From the NCBI RefSeq assembly GCF_000520995.1, contig NZ_JACA01000050.1:1-64000 (forward strand): a stretch of 64,000 nucleotides of DNA, written 5' to 3'. Shown here piece after piece: positions 16,269 to 25,351 of this stretch. The DNA is from Aquimarina macrocephali JAMB N27 (GTDB taxonomy: Bacteria; Bacteroidota; Bacteroidia; Flavobacteriales; Flavobacteriaceae). The notes under the pieces are model-generated. The model was not told the DNA's origin. It saw only the letters and a list, made by a program, of their open reading frames with translations, and did no database searches. A program made the translations under genes and the position numbers. Each line of letters starts with the position of its first letter. Position 1 is the first letter of the stretch.

Positions 16269-17381
16269 CTACCCTTTCACGTCTAATGCATCTCGAAGTG
16301 CATTTCCTATTAGCATAAATGCCATTACCAGACTCATAATCCCTAATCCAGGGATAATGGCAAGATATGCTTTACCTAAGATAATATAAGAATAATGATC
16401 TTTGATCATTGCTCCCCAGCTTGGCATTGGTGGTTGCGCTCCTATTCCCAGAAAACTTAGGCCGCTTTCGATAAGAATCGCTCCTGCAAAGTTCGCTGCA
16501 GAAATCACAATTACAGGTGCTAAACTATTGGGTAGTATATGTTTTGTAATAATTCTAAAGTTGGTAAAACCCAATGATTTTGCAGCAGTCACGTATTGCA
16601 TCTGTTTTACACTTAATACCTGTCCTCTAACCACACGAGCTACTTCTACCCACATTGTTAACCCAACTGCAATAAAAACCTGCCAAAAACCTTTTCCTAA
16701 GGCCAAAGTAATAGCAATAACCAACAACAAAGTAGGTATTGACCAGGTAACATTTATTAACCACATGATCATGGCATCTACTTTGCCTCCAAAATATCCT
16801 GCGATTGCCCCCAATGATATTCCCAAAATCAGAGAAATTAATACAGCCACAAAACCAATAGAAAATGAAATCCTAATACCGACCAGCATTCTGCTTAACA
16901 AGTCTCTTCCGTATTTATCGGTACCTAAAATAAAGGTCTGTGTTTTTATATAGGTATTAGTTATCTCTTCTGATGTTAAACCTTTTGGAAAACGTTCAAA
17001 TTTGATTTCTTTTGACAATTCTATAATTTCTCCTTCACTGTAAGGAGAAATTTCTAGTGTGCCATTTTGTGTAGTATACCGATCAATAGGGGTTTCTGTA
17101 TCTGTATTTTTTTCTCCAAAAAAGATTTTACTTAGAAAAGATTGATCAGATACATCCTGAGAAGGAATAGTGAGCATTTTAACTTTAAACCCAGGGGGTT
17201 TAGAATGAATGGATAAATGCATTTGATTTGCATTCTGAGAATTATCAGGAGCCAATACATAAGCAAAAACCGCAATGATTGCACAAAGAACAATAAAATA
17301 AAAACTCAAGACGCCCCAAAAATTCTTCTTGAATTTTTGGAGCGCCAGTATACTTAAAGAGTTTGATTTTTCTTTGGGCAT
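16269..17381 (-). CDS. OppC/DppC-type peptide ABC transporter permease
   Basis: 370 residues. An N-terminal membrane helix (about 22-43) is followed by a ~110-residue extracytoplasmic insertion and five membrane helices with the binding-protein-dependent permease signature. The EAA loop is seen as AKSLGFTNFRIITKHILPN, and the C-terminal SGLSFLGIGAQPPMPSWGAM is typical of OppC/DppC. It would form half of an oligopeptide or nickel import channel with an OppB-type partner. No OppB, ATPase or binding protein is adjacent, so the rest must be encoded elsewhere. It lies nine bases after the tail-specific protease gene, so they share a transcript. Confidence 0.93.
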   Translation of the reverse strand: MPKEKSNSLSILALQKFKKNFWGVLSFYFIVLCAIIAVFAYVLAPDNSQNANQMHLSIHSKPPGFKVKMLTIPSQDVSDQSFLSKIFFGEKNTDTETPIDRYTTQNGTLEISPYSEGEIIELSKEIKFERFPKGLTSEEITNTYIKTQTFILGTDKYGRDLLSRMLVGIRISFSIGFVAVLISLILGISLGAIAGYFGGKVDAMIMWLINVTWSIPTLLLVIAITLALGKGFWQVFIAVGLTMWVEVARVVRGQVLSVKQMQYVTAAKSLGFTNFRIITKHILPNSLAPVIVISAANFAGAILIESGLSFLGIGAQPPMPSWGAMIKDHYSYIILGKAYLAIIPGLGIMSLVMAFMLIGNALRDALDVKG

Positions 17382-17390
17382 TAATATGTA

Positions 17391-19529
17391 TTAATTCTTT
17401 ACCGTAGTAAGTGGATTTTTAGATCTTCGAATGTTATTGATTTTCAAATCTTCAAGAACACTAATCGCCTCTTCTACATAAACATCTTTACTAAGGCTTT
17501 TATGCCATCTTTTTCTTTTCTCTGTTAGAATCGAATCCTTTTTCATCAATTCTTTTTCATAAGGTAAAGATTGAAAAGTTAAATTGGTCTTATAATCACT
17601 AATCGCATCAAAACGCTCTGCTTGTTTCTCGTTAAGTGCAATATTTAACTTATACTTACTAAACTGTAAAGAATATTTGTTTATATCTCTTTTTTGTCTA
17701 ACCCACTTTGCATTTTCTTCAATTAATTTTAATTGATCATTTTTAGACATTCTTTCTTTACTATTATTGATTGTTTGATCAAAATCAATATAACCATCCC
17801 AAAGGTCATAATCAGCAGCAGCTATTTTATCCCATGGCAGCGGATTTTCCTGATCTTTTTCACCAATATCAATATAACTATAACGATCTGGAACTACAAC
17901 ATCACTTTTTACTCCTTCTAACTGTGTAGAACCTCCATTAACTCTATAAAATTTTTGAGTAGTAAGTTTTAAGGCTCCCAGATCTCCAAAATCATTACTG
18001 CGCATCCATCTATTAAGATCCATTACGTTTTGAACAGTTCCTTTACCATAAGTTTGCTTGCTTCCTATAATGATTGCTCTTTTATAGTCTTGCATCGCCG
18101 CAGCTAATATTTCTGAAGCAGAAGCAGATAATTCATTTACCAAAATAACTAATGGACCATCCCAAAGTATATTTCTGTCTTTATCACTTAAAACCTCTGG
18201 AGACTCTCCTTTTGTTCTAACTTGTACTATCGGACCTTTTTCTATAAATAGTCCTGCAATATCCACTACAGTTTGTAAAGAACCTCCTCCATTATCTCGT
18301 AAGTCAATTACCAGACCATCCATATCTTGTTCTTTAAGACGGATAATTTCTTGTTTTACATCTTTAGCAGCATTACGTTGATTATAATCTTGCATATTAA
18401 AATAAAACTTTGGTAAATTAACAATCCCAAATGTTTTATCATTCTTTTTAACTGTAGATGATTTTGCATAAGTCTCTTCGAGCTCTACAACATCTCTAAC
18501 AATCTCTATAATCTCGATAGTACCATCAACCTTCTTTACTGTTAGCATTACCTTTGTGCCTTTTGGGCCCTTAATTAAACTTACAGCATCATCAAGTCGC
18601 ATCCCTACAATACTTACAGGTTCCTCTTCATCTTCTTGCTTTACTTTCATGATAAGATCCCCTACTTCAACTTCATTACCTCTCCATGCAGGACCTCCAG
18701 AAATGATCTCTATTATTTTTACATTATCATTTTTCTTTTGTAATCTGGCTCCGATTCCTTCTAACTTTCCTGACATTGCAATATCAAATCTATCTTTGTC
18801 CTGAGGAGCAAAATAATAGGTATGAGGATCAAATTCTTCTACAATAGAATTGATATATATAGAAAACCAATCTTTTCGTTCTAAATCATCTGCAAATTCA
18901 AAATATTCTTTTAGTGAAGTTTTTGTGATTTCACGAGATTCTTTTTCTAAGACAATCGAAGTTTTACGGCTATAATTACTGTTTTTGGTAACAGAATCTA
19001 TTTGCTCTTCAACTTTATCATAATAGCTGGATAATGCATTAAACTTAAGTTGCAATCTCCAACGATCTTTCATTTGACTTTTACTATCTACATAAGGTAA
19101 GTTTTCATAATTTGTATCGATACTTTCGTCTTTCTCGAAGTTAAAAGGTTGTTCCAAAATTTCTTTATGTAACGTTCTAGCCTCTGCCATTCGCTGTTGC
19201 AAACGATCATAAGTTAGATTAAAGAAAGTAATTTCTTTATTTCTGATTTCATCATCAATCAGTTTTTCAAACTTCCTAAATTCTTCAATATCACTTTTAT
19301 AAAAATATCGTTTCAGAGGATCTAAGGCATCAACATAATCAGAGAAAACTTCCTTAGAAAAATCATCATTTATATCCTTTGCATCATAATGCCCTTTACC
19401 TAAGACATAACTTATTAAATCAATTAGTAATTTATCTTTATCAGGATCATTTTCAACCTTTGTGGTAAAACTGCAAGAAGCTGCCGAAACGATCACGGTA
19501 AGCATCAAAATCAAAAAACTCTTTTTCAT
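17391..19529 (-). CDS. prc: Carboxy-terminal (tail-specific) processing protease, lipoprotein
   Basis: 712 residues. The lipoprotein signal peptide ends in SAASC (Cys20). An N-terminal helical domain (about 30-235) is followed by a PDZ domain (about 245-335, GIGARLQKKNDNVKIIEI), the S41 protease domain and a C-terminal DUF3340-like region (about 570-700). The catalytic Ser lies in NELSASASEILAAA and the Lys in GSKQTYGKGTVQ. Prc enzymes degrade or trim periplasmic proteins with exposed C termini and regulate murein hydrolases. The length and domain order are those of Gram-negative Prc rather than small CtpA. Confidence 0.95.
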   Translation of the reverse strand: MKKSFLILMLTVIVSAASCSFTTKVENDPDKDKLLIDLISYVLGKGHYDAKDINDDFSKEVFSDYVDALDPLKRYFYKSDIEEFRKFEKLIDDEIRNKEITFFNLTYDRLQQRMAEARTLHKEILEQPFNFEKDESIDTNYENLPYVDSKSQMKDRWRLQLKFNALSSYYDKVEEQIDSVTKNSNYSRKTSIVLEKESREITKTSLKEYFEFADDLERKDWFSIYINSIVEEFDPHTYYFAPQDKDRFDIAMSGKLEGIGARLQKKNDNVKIIEIISGGPAWRGNEVEVGDLIMKVKQEDEEEPVSIVGMRLDDAVSLIKGPKGTKVMLTVKKVDGTIEIIEIVRDVVELEETYAKSSTVKKNDKTFGIVNLPKFYFNMQDYNQRNAAKDVKQEIIRLKEQDMDGLVIDLRDNGGGSLQTVVDIAGLFIEKGPIVQVRTKGESPEVLSDKDRNILWDGPLVILVNELSASASEILAAAMQDYKRAIIIGSKQTYGKGTVQNVMDLNRWMRSNDFGDLGALKLTTQKFYRVNGGSTQLEGVKSDVVVPDRYSYIDIGEKDQENPLPWDKIAAADYDLWDGYIDFDQTINNSKERMSKNDQLKLIEENAKWVRQKRDINKYSLQFSKYKLNIALNEKQAERFDAISDYKTNLTFQSLPYEKELMKKDSILTEKRKRWHKSLSKDVYVEEAISVLEDLKINNIRRSKNPLTTVKN

Positions 19530-19787
19530 ACGCTCATTTAATTTAGGGATTCAAGGCAAAATACATTAAAAATCGTGCCAATAACACGTAATAATACTAA
19601 ATTTTTCTTAAATGAGCTAATATTATTTCCTACTCTTTATTCTCATAAAATCCCATCTGTTCGTATTTATAGTTTTATAATTTTTCAATGAAATATTTAT
19701 CATTACTAATTTAGTAGATATTGACTTTTTAGGAATTCTTATTTCGTATAAAAAAAGTGTATTTTTACAATCGTAAAATTTTAAGCT

Positions 19788-20570
19788 ATGCCGCAAAAAA
19801 GACCACTGATTTTAGTCACTAATGACGATGGGGTTACTGCCCCGGGAATACGTGCACTTATAGATGTTATGAATGAAATTGGTGATGTTGTGGTAGTTGC
19901 TCCAGATAGTCCGCAAAGTGGAATGGGTCACGCTATAACAATTAATAGCACTCTCTATTGTGATCCTGTTGTTATTAATAAAAATGCTCCACAAAAGGAA
20001 TATAGTTGTTCGGGGACTCCCGTAGATTGCGTAAAAATGGCATCCCGTGAAATCCTTGACAGGAAACCTGATTTATGCGTAAGTGGGATTAATCATGGCT
20101 CAAACTCAGCAATTAATGTAATCTACTCGGGTACAATGAGTGCCGCTGTCGAAGCAGGCATTGAAGGAATTCCTGCCATTGGGTTTTCATTACTTGATTA
20201 TAGTATGGATGCAAATTTTGAGCCTTCGAAGAAATATGTAAAAATTATTGTAGAAAATGTCCTCAAAAACGGGTTACCAAAAGGAGTAGTTCTTAATGTG
20301 AATATTCCAAAATTAACCGAAGAAGACATAAAAGGTGTAAAAATTTGCCGCCAGGCGAATGCCCATTGGGTAGAAGAGTTTGACAAGAGAATAAACCCGA
20401 TGGGACGAGAGTATTATTGGCTTTCTGGTGAATTTATTAACGAAGACAAAGGTGAAGACACTGATGAATGGGCACTACATCACGGCTACATCTCTATAGT
20501 ACCTACTCAATTTGATCTTACTGCTCATCACTTTATACAAGAACTAAACAATTGGTCATTACATGATTAA
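19788..20570 (+). CDS. surE: 5'/3'-nucleotidase SurE
   Basis: 260 residues. Signature motifs are LVTNDDGVTAPGI (metal-binding Asp-Asp), GMGHAITI, CSGTPVDCVK and SGINHGSN. SurE is a metal-dependent phosphatase of nucleoside monophosphates and short polyphosphates, linked to stationary-phase survival. It is followed, with an eight-base overlap, by a small membrane protein gene and then lpxB, an order often seen in Flavobacteriia. Confidence 0.98.
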   Translation: MPQKRPLILVTNDDGVTAPGIRALIDVMNEIGDVVVVAPDSPQSGMGHAITINSTLYCDPVVINKNAPQKEYSCSGTPVDCVKMASREILDRKPDLCVSGINHGSNSAINVIYSGTMSAAVEAGIEGIPAIGFSLLDYSMDANFEPSKKYVKIIVENVLKNGLPKGVVLNVNIPKLTEEDIKGVKICRQANAHWVEEFDKRINPMGREYYWLSGEFINEDKGEDTDEWALHHGYISIVPTQFDLTAHHFIQELNNWSLHD

Positions 20571-20859
20571 AAAAGAGATTATTATTGGTTTTACAATCGG
20601 CTTATTTGTGAATGCTATAGGATTTATCTTGTGCGTATTTATTTTTTCTGCACTAAGCTCTCAGGGATTATCATTTACTGAAATGGTAAAAGCTTCTGCA
20701 GAGAATGATTCTTTAGGAAGCTTAATTGCTTTAGGAGCGATGCCTAATCTAATTGTTTTCTTTCTTTTTTTAAGAAAAAATAATATATATCGAGCTCGTG
20801 GCGTGCTTCTTGCTACGCTTATTGCGGCTATTTGTATTGCAATTAGTAAATTTGGATGA
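20563..20859 (+). CDS. Small membrane protein of unknown function
   Basis: 98 residues with about three hydrophobic segments (IIIGFTIGLFVNAIGFILCV, a middle LIALGAMPNLIVFFLFL, and LLATLIAAICIAISKF). No known domain is recognised. It overlaps the surE stop by eight bases, indicating coupled translation, and precedes lpxB. Proteins of this size are found between surE and lpxB in related genomes; a link to envelope biogenesis is inference only. Confidence 0.8.
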   Translation: MIKKEIIIGFTIGLFVNAIGFILCVFIFSALSSQGLSFTEMVKASAENDSLGSLIALGAMPNLIVFFLFLRKNNIYRARGVLLATLIAAICIAISKFG

Positions 20860-21076
20860 TCTTAAAAACATAATATCATATTTTTTAGATAAAATCGGTA
20901 AAACAAATGTTAGTTTTCGATACTTCGGAAACGTTAAATTTGTAGTTGTTTGATATTTTATCTGCCCTTAAGAAAATTAAAAAACATGAAATGAGCATGC
21001 TAAAAGCTTTATCACTCCAAAACAATGATTAATAGCGAACAGCATGTGACTTTTGAAAAATAGTAAATATAAACAC

Positions 21077-22192
21077 ATGAAATACTACCTCATCGCGGGA
21101 GAAGCATCTGGGGATTTGCACGGTGCAAATCTTATGAAATCAATTCTTAAAGAGGATCCTCAAGCAGAATTCAGATTCTGGGGTGGAGATCTTATGCAGG
21201 CTGTTGATGGCTCGATGGTTAAACACTATAAAGATTTAGCATTTATGGGGTTTATAGAGGTTTTATTAAATTTGTTTACCATTCTTAAAAATCTAAAACT
21301 TTGTAAACGAGATATTACAAGTTTTCAACCAGATGCAATTGTTTTTATAGATTATCCGGGGTTTAATTTGCGTATTGCAGAATGGGCAAAAGAAAAAGGA
21401 TTCAGGACACATTACTATATTTCTCCTCAGATATGGGCATGGAAAGAAGGAAGAATAAAATCTATCAAACGATGTGTTGATATGATGTACGTAATTCTAC
21501 CGTTTGAAAAATCTTTTTATGAGGATAAACATGAATTTCCGGTTCAATTTGTAGGACATCCATTAATTGATGCTATTGCAGATCATAAGCAAATTATGCC
21601 CGAAAAATTTAAGGCTGAATATAATTTGGACGATCGCCCTATTATTGCCATACTTCCTGGAAGCAGAAAACAAGAAATTCGTAAAATGCTTGAGGTTATG
21701 CTTACTGTTGTAGATGATTTCCCTAATTACCAGTTTGTCATTGCAGGTGCACCAAGTCAGGAAACTTCTTTTTATGCTCCTTTTATTAAAAAACAAGGAG
21801 TTCACTTAATTATGAATCGAACATATGATTTATTAAGTCTTAGTAATGCTGCCTTAGTAACTTCGGGTACTGCGACTCTAGAGACCGCCTTATTTAAAGT
21901 GCCAGAAGTTGTATGCTATAAAGGGAGTTATATTTCTTATCAAATTGCAAAACGAATTATTAGCCTTGACTATATTTCTTTGGTAAACTTAATTATGGAT
22001 AAACCAGTTGTATCCGAATTAATACAGAATGAATTTAATCCTAAAAGACTTAAGGAAGAACTTACGATAATAATTGATGATTATAAAAGAGCTGTTATGT
22101 TTTTGGATTATTATGATCTTGAAAAAAAACTTGGTGGTAGAGGTGCCAATGATAAAACCGCAAAATTAATTGTGGAATCTATAAAAAATTGA
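21077..22192 (+). CDS. lpxB: Lipid-A-disaccharide synthase
   Basis: 371 residues from the ATG at 21077 (MKYYLIAGEASGDLHGANLM). A TTG 24 bases upstream is not needed, because homologues begin at this point. Motifs of this GT19 enzyme are GEASGDLHG, FWGGDLM, FIDYPGFNLRIAEWAK, YYISPQIWAWK, QFVGHPLID, LPGSRKQEI and SGTATLETAL. It condenses UDP-2,3-diacylglucosamine with lipid X at the inner membrane to build the lipid A disaccharide. It is convergent with the histidine kinase gene, only four bases away. Confidence 0.97.
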   Translation: MKYYLIAGEASGDLHGANLMKSILKEDPQAEFRFWGGDLMQAVDGSMVKHYKDLAFMGFIEVLLNLFTILKNLKLCKRDITSFQPDAIVFIDYPGFNLRIAEWAKEKGFRTHYYISPQIWAWKEGRIKSIKRCVDMMYVILPFEKSFYEDKHEFPVQFVGHPLIDAIADHKQIMPEKFKAEYNLDDRPIIAILPGSRKQEIRKMLEVMLTVVDDFPNYQFVIAGAPSQETSFYAPFIKKQGVHLIMNRTYDLLSLSNAALVTSGTATLETALFKVPEVVCYKGSYISYQIAKRIISLDYISLVNLIMDKPVVSELIQNEFNPKRLKEELTIIIDDYKRAVMFLDYYDLEKKLGGRGANDKTAKLIVESIKN

Positions 22193-22196
22193 TTTT

Positions 22197-24407
22197 CTAT
22201 TTGTCACAACACACCATAATGGTTTCGTAAAGCAATTTTGGATCTACCGGCTTATTAAGAACAGTGTATATTCCTACTTCGTTAAATTTTTCTCTGTTTA
22301 GCTTTTCGGATATTGCCGTTAATGCAACTATTGGTATTCCTTTATCAAATTGTTTAATATATTTTGTTGCTTCAAAGCCATCCATTTTTGGCATCATAAT
22401 ATCCATCAAGATCATAGAATATTTATTTTTCTTAACCATATCTACTGCTTCTTTTCCATCATTAGCAGAATCACAGTAAAAGCCATAATTTGAAATTATT
22501 TTTTCTGTAATTAATTGATTTACCTTGTTATCTTCAACCAACAAAACATTAATACTCTCTAGCGATTCGTCATGACCATTTCCCGAGAAAGTATTTTTCT
22601 CTATTAGCTGTTCAGGAATATCAAATTTCATGGTAAACAAAACTGAAGTCCCTTTTCCTGGTTTTGATTTTAAAATAATATCACTTCCTTGTAATTTCAG
22701 TATTTTTTTTACGATCGACAACCCTAGTCCGGTACCTCCATATTTTCTATTGATTTTAACTGATCCCTGATGAAAAGCTTCAAAAGCCTTACTAATTTGC
22801 TTTTCAGACATACCTATACCGGTATCTCGGACAGAAAACTCTATTTCTGCTTTATTATCTATTTTCGAAACCAGTGAGGCTTCAATATAAATATCTCCGT
22901 TTCTCGTAAACTTTAAAGCATTATCCAATATATTCAAGAAGATTTGGGAAACTCTGAGGGCATCCCCTTTTAGATGACCAGAGATATCACTATCTATTTT
23001 TCTATGAATTTTATTGTTATTATCCTTCATTAACACAGAAGAATCTATTAAGTTATTCAATAATTCTCTTAGATCAAATTTCTCATTTTTCAGCTCTAAT
23101 TTTCCTTTTTCAAGATCATTTAGATGAATTACATCGGCAATCAAATTCAATAAATAGTCACTAGATAAATTGATTAACTTCATTTGGTTTACCTGATGAG
23201 GTGTCAATTCTTCTTTTTGCAATAAAAATGTTGTTCCTTTTATTGTATTTAACGGAGTGAGAAGTTCATGAGTTACCGAATCCAAAAATTCTGATTTAGC
23301 TTCTAATGCTTCATCTACTTTTTGATTAGCTTCTACTAATTTTCCATAATTCTTTTGGAGCAATCTATTTATTTTAGTTTTATATAAAGAGACTCTGTAT
23401 TGAATTATACTCATTAGAATTAATCCCAGAATAATTATTACACTTAACGAGATAATATAACCTCTATTTCTTAATTGCTCGGCTTTTAAGTCATTTTCTA
23501 GTTTTATCCTTTTATTTTCTTCTTCTTTCAGATTTAATTGATTGGATAATGCAAGTGTGGTACTTACTTCTCTTGTTCTTTGTGCATGGTACTCTAAAAG
23601 ATTATTAAAGGATTGACTATAAAAAAGTGTTGCATTTTTATAGTCTCCAATCTTCTCATAATACAACCCCTTATTAGAATACAACCTTCCTTCAAAGTTT
23701 AAATCTCCAGAATAAGCAGATTTTTCCTTTTCAATAGTGTCAAAATAGAGTTCTGCTTTTTCAAATTCTTTTAAATTGATATAACTTTCTGTCAAAAACA
23801 GATTTAAATTCTTTCTTCTATCCTGTTTGACTCCTGTTTTTCTTATTGCATTTGTTGATTTTAGTGCATGTTCAATAGATTCATTCCATCTTTTTTCCTG
23901 CAAATACCTCACACTAAGGTTGTAATTAATATCAATCACATCTTTAGTTTTCCCATATTTCCTTAATAGCTGTTCTGCAATAAGATAAGCTTGATACCCT
24001 TCTTCTTTTTTTCCTTGCATAGATTTATGCACTCCAAGTCCTTCATAATACAATCCTAGCTGTCTTTTATTATCTATTAGTTTAATGATTTTTAGATTTT
24101 TGGCTAAATACTCTTCAACTCTAAGGGTATCTCGAGTACCAAGAAAAAAATCTATTTTCGTTCTATTAATCTGAATTTCAAGCAAGGGATCATTAACTTT
24201 TTTTATCAATTTTTCTGCGAGTTCTAAAAAATAGATCCCCTTTTCTTTCCCTTCCTTTGTTTGTGTTGAAAATGACTTTGAAGATTCTTCTAAAATTTCC
24301 CTTATACTATCAGAATTTATCTCTTTATCAGCAACTTGTGCTGTCAAAGAGACAATACCAAAATGTATTAAAAAACACATACTATATGGGAGCACCTTCA
24401 ATTTCAT
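22197..24407 (-). CDS. Hybrid sensor histidine kinase with TPR sensor and receiver domain
   Basis: 736 residues. Signal peptide (1-23), a periplasmic TPR-like helical region (about 55-285), one membrane helix (about 316-338, GYIISLSVIIILGLILMSII), a coiled coil, a HisKA domain with phospho-acceptor His380 (DSVTHELLTPLNT), and an HATPase domain with ILDNALKF (N box), RDTGIGM (G1) and GGTGLGLSIV (G2). The C-terminal receiver domain shows VLLVEDNKVNQ and the phospho-acceptor Asp in LMDIMMPKMDGF. No DNA-binding output or separate response regulator is adjacent, so signalling probably proceeds through an unlinked phosphotransfer partner. It is transcribed against lpxB. Confidence 0.94.
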   Translation of the reverse strand: MKLKVLPYSMCFLIHFGIVSLTAQVADKEINSDSIREILEESSKSFSTQTKEGKEKGIYFLELAEKLIKKVNDPLLEIQINRTKIDFFLGTRDTLRVEEYLAKNLKIIKLIDNKRQLGLYYEGLGVHKSMQGKKEEGYQAYLIAEQLLRKYGKTKDVIDINYNLSVRYLQEKRWNESIEHALKSTNAIRKTGVKQDRRKNLNLFLTESYINLKEFEKAELYFDTIEKEKSAYSGDLNFEGRLYSNKGLYYEKIGDYKNATLFYSQSFNNLLEYHAQRTREVSTTLALSNQLNLKEEENKRIKLENDLKAEQLRNRGYIISLSVIIILGLILMSIIQYRVSLYKTKINRLLQKNYGKLVEANQKVDEALEAKSEFLDSVTHELLTPLNTIKGTTFLLQKEELTPHQVNQMKLINLSSDYLLNLIADVIHLNDLEKGKLELKNEKFDLRELLNNLIDSSVLMKDNNNKIHRKIDSDISGHLKGDALRVSQIFLNILDNALKFTRNGDIYIEASLVSKIDNKAEIEFSVRDTGIGMSEKQISKAFEAFHQGSVKINRKYGGTGLGLSIVKKILKLQGSDIILKSKPGKGTSVLFTMKFDIPEQLIEKNTFSGNGHDESLESINVLLVEDNKVNQLITEKIISNYGFYCDSANDGKEAVDMVKKNKYSMILMDIMMPKMDGFEATKYIKQFDKGIPIVALTAISEKLNREKFNEVGIYTVLNKPVDPKLLYETIMVCCDK

Positions 24408-24590
24408 CTGAAGAATATTAATAAGTATTTAACTAATAAGGTATTAAAATATATTGTCTTTTACTCTATAACCTTAGACAAATACCGCAAAACCCGTAAT
24501 TCCAAGGTGTAAATAAATACTTTGTACTAGTACAAAGTATTTATTTATGGCAATAATAAAAATTGGAAGGTTCTTAAACAATATTAACTC

Positions 24591-24622
24591 TTGAAAATTT
24601 TAAGCAAAAACGTGTACTTTTG
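24591..24622 (+). promoter_or_regulatory. Bacteroidota-type promoter for the C40 lipoprotein gene
   Basis: TTG at 24591-24593, a 21-base spacer, and TACTTTTG at 24615-24622. The ATG follows 17 bases later. Confidence 0.65.
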
Positions 24623-24639
24623 TTACAAACCCAAGTCTA

Positions 24640-25161
24640 ATGAAAAGAGTAGTCTTTTATCTTTTAATTACTATAACTATAGTTTTAACCTCTTGTGGGA
24701 GTTCTTCTAAAAACAAAGCGGTTATAACTTCAAAAAATAAAACTAGCGTTAAGGTCAAAACAACCAGAAGCCCTAACTCCAAAAAAATTAAAAGCATTGT
24801 GAGTTATGCTAAAACTTTTGGTGGTACCCGATACAAATTTGGAGGTACTACAAAAAAAGGAATGGATTGTTCTGGCTTGGTATATACTTCATTTAAGAAA
24901 GAGAATATTGTCCTTCCGAGAACCTCCAGAACTATGGCTACCCAGGGCAAAGCTATATCATTAAAAAAGGTAATCGTTGGTGATTTACTTTTTTTTAAAA
25001 CCAATAAAAGAAAAAATGTTATTTCTCATGTAGGGCTTGTCGTTGAAACCAAAGGAGTCATTAAGTTCATACATGCATCTACATCAAGAGGGGTTATTAT
25101 ATCTAGTCTTGATGAGAAATATTGGAACAAGTGCTTTGCTGGTGCCAGAAGAGTCTTATAA
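24640..25161 (+). CDS. NlpC/P60 (C40) family lipoprotein, probable peptidoglycan hydrolase
   Basis: 173 residues. The lipoprotein signal ends in VLTSCGSS (Cys19). After a basic linker comes a C40 domain of about 115 residues with the catalytic Cys in MDCSGLVYTSF, the His in VISHVGLVVE and a third polar residue in FIHAST. Such Spr-like enzymes cleave D-Glu-meso-DAP bonds of peptidoglycan stem peptides at the outer-membrane face. It is followed by comEC after 190 bases. Confidence 0.95.
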   Translation: MKRVVFYLLITITIVLTSCGSSSKNKAVITSKNKTSVKVKTTRSPNSKKIKSIVSYAKTFGGTRYKFGGTTKKGMDCSGLVYTSFKKENIVLPRTSRTMATQGKAISLKKVIVGDLLFFKTNKRKNVISHVGLVVETKGVIKFIHASTSRGVIISSLDEKYWNKCFAGARRVL

Positions 25162-25351
25162 CCCGCGTATTTACACTTCTATTTTACCGGGAAAATAATA
25201 TATCCTCTTATAAATTCCTAAACAAGGTTGCTCCTACTTCCTTAATAATCCCAGTTCCGAAAAATGAAACTGGGGTCCCCTATCATTGTACTATGAACAT
25301 TTTTGAGCAATTAATGATTACTCAAAATAACTTGTTACATAAGTCTCTAAT

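Noticed and set aside
25250-25274. Hairpin CCCAGTT / AACTGGG between the C40 gene and comEC
   Set aside because: No T-run on either side and only seven pairs; not enough for a terminator call.
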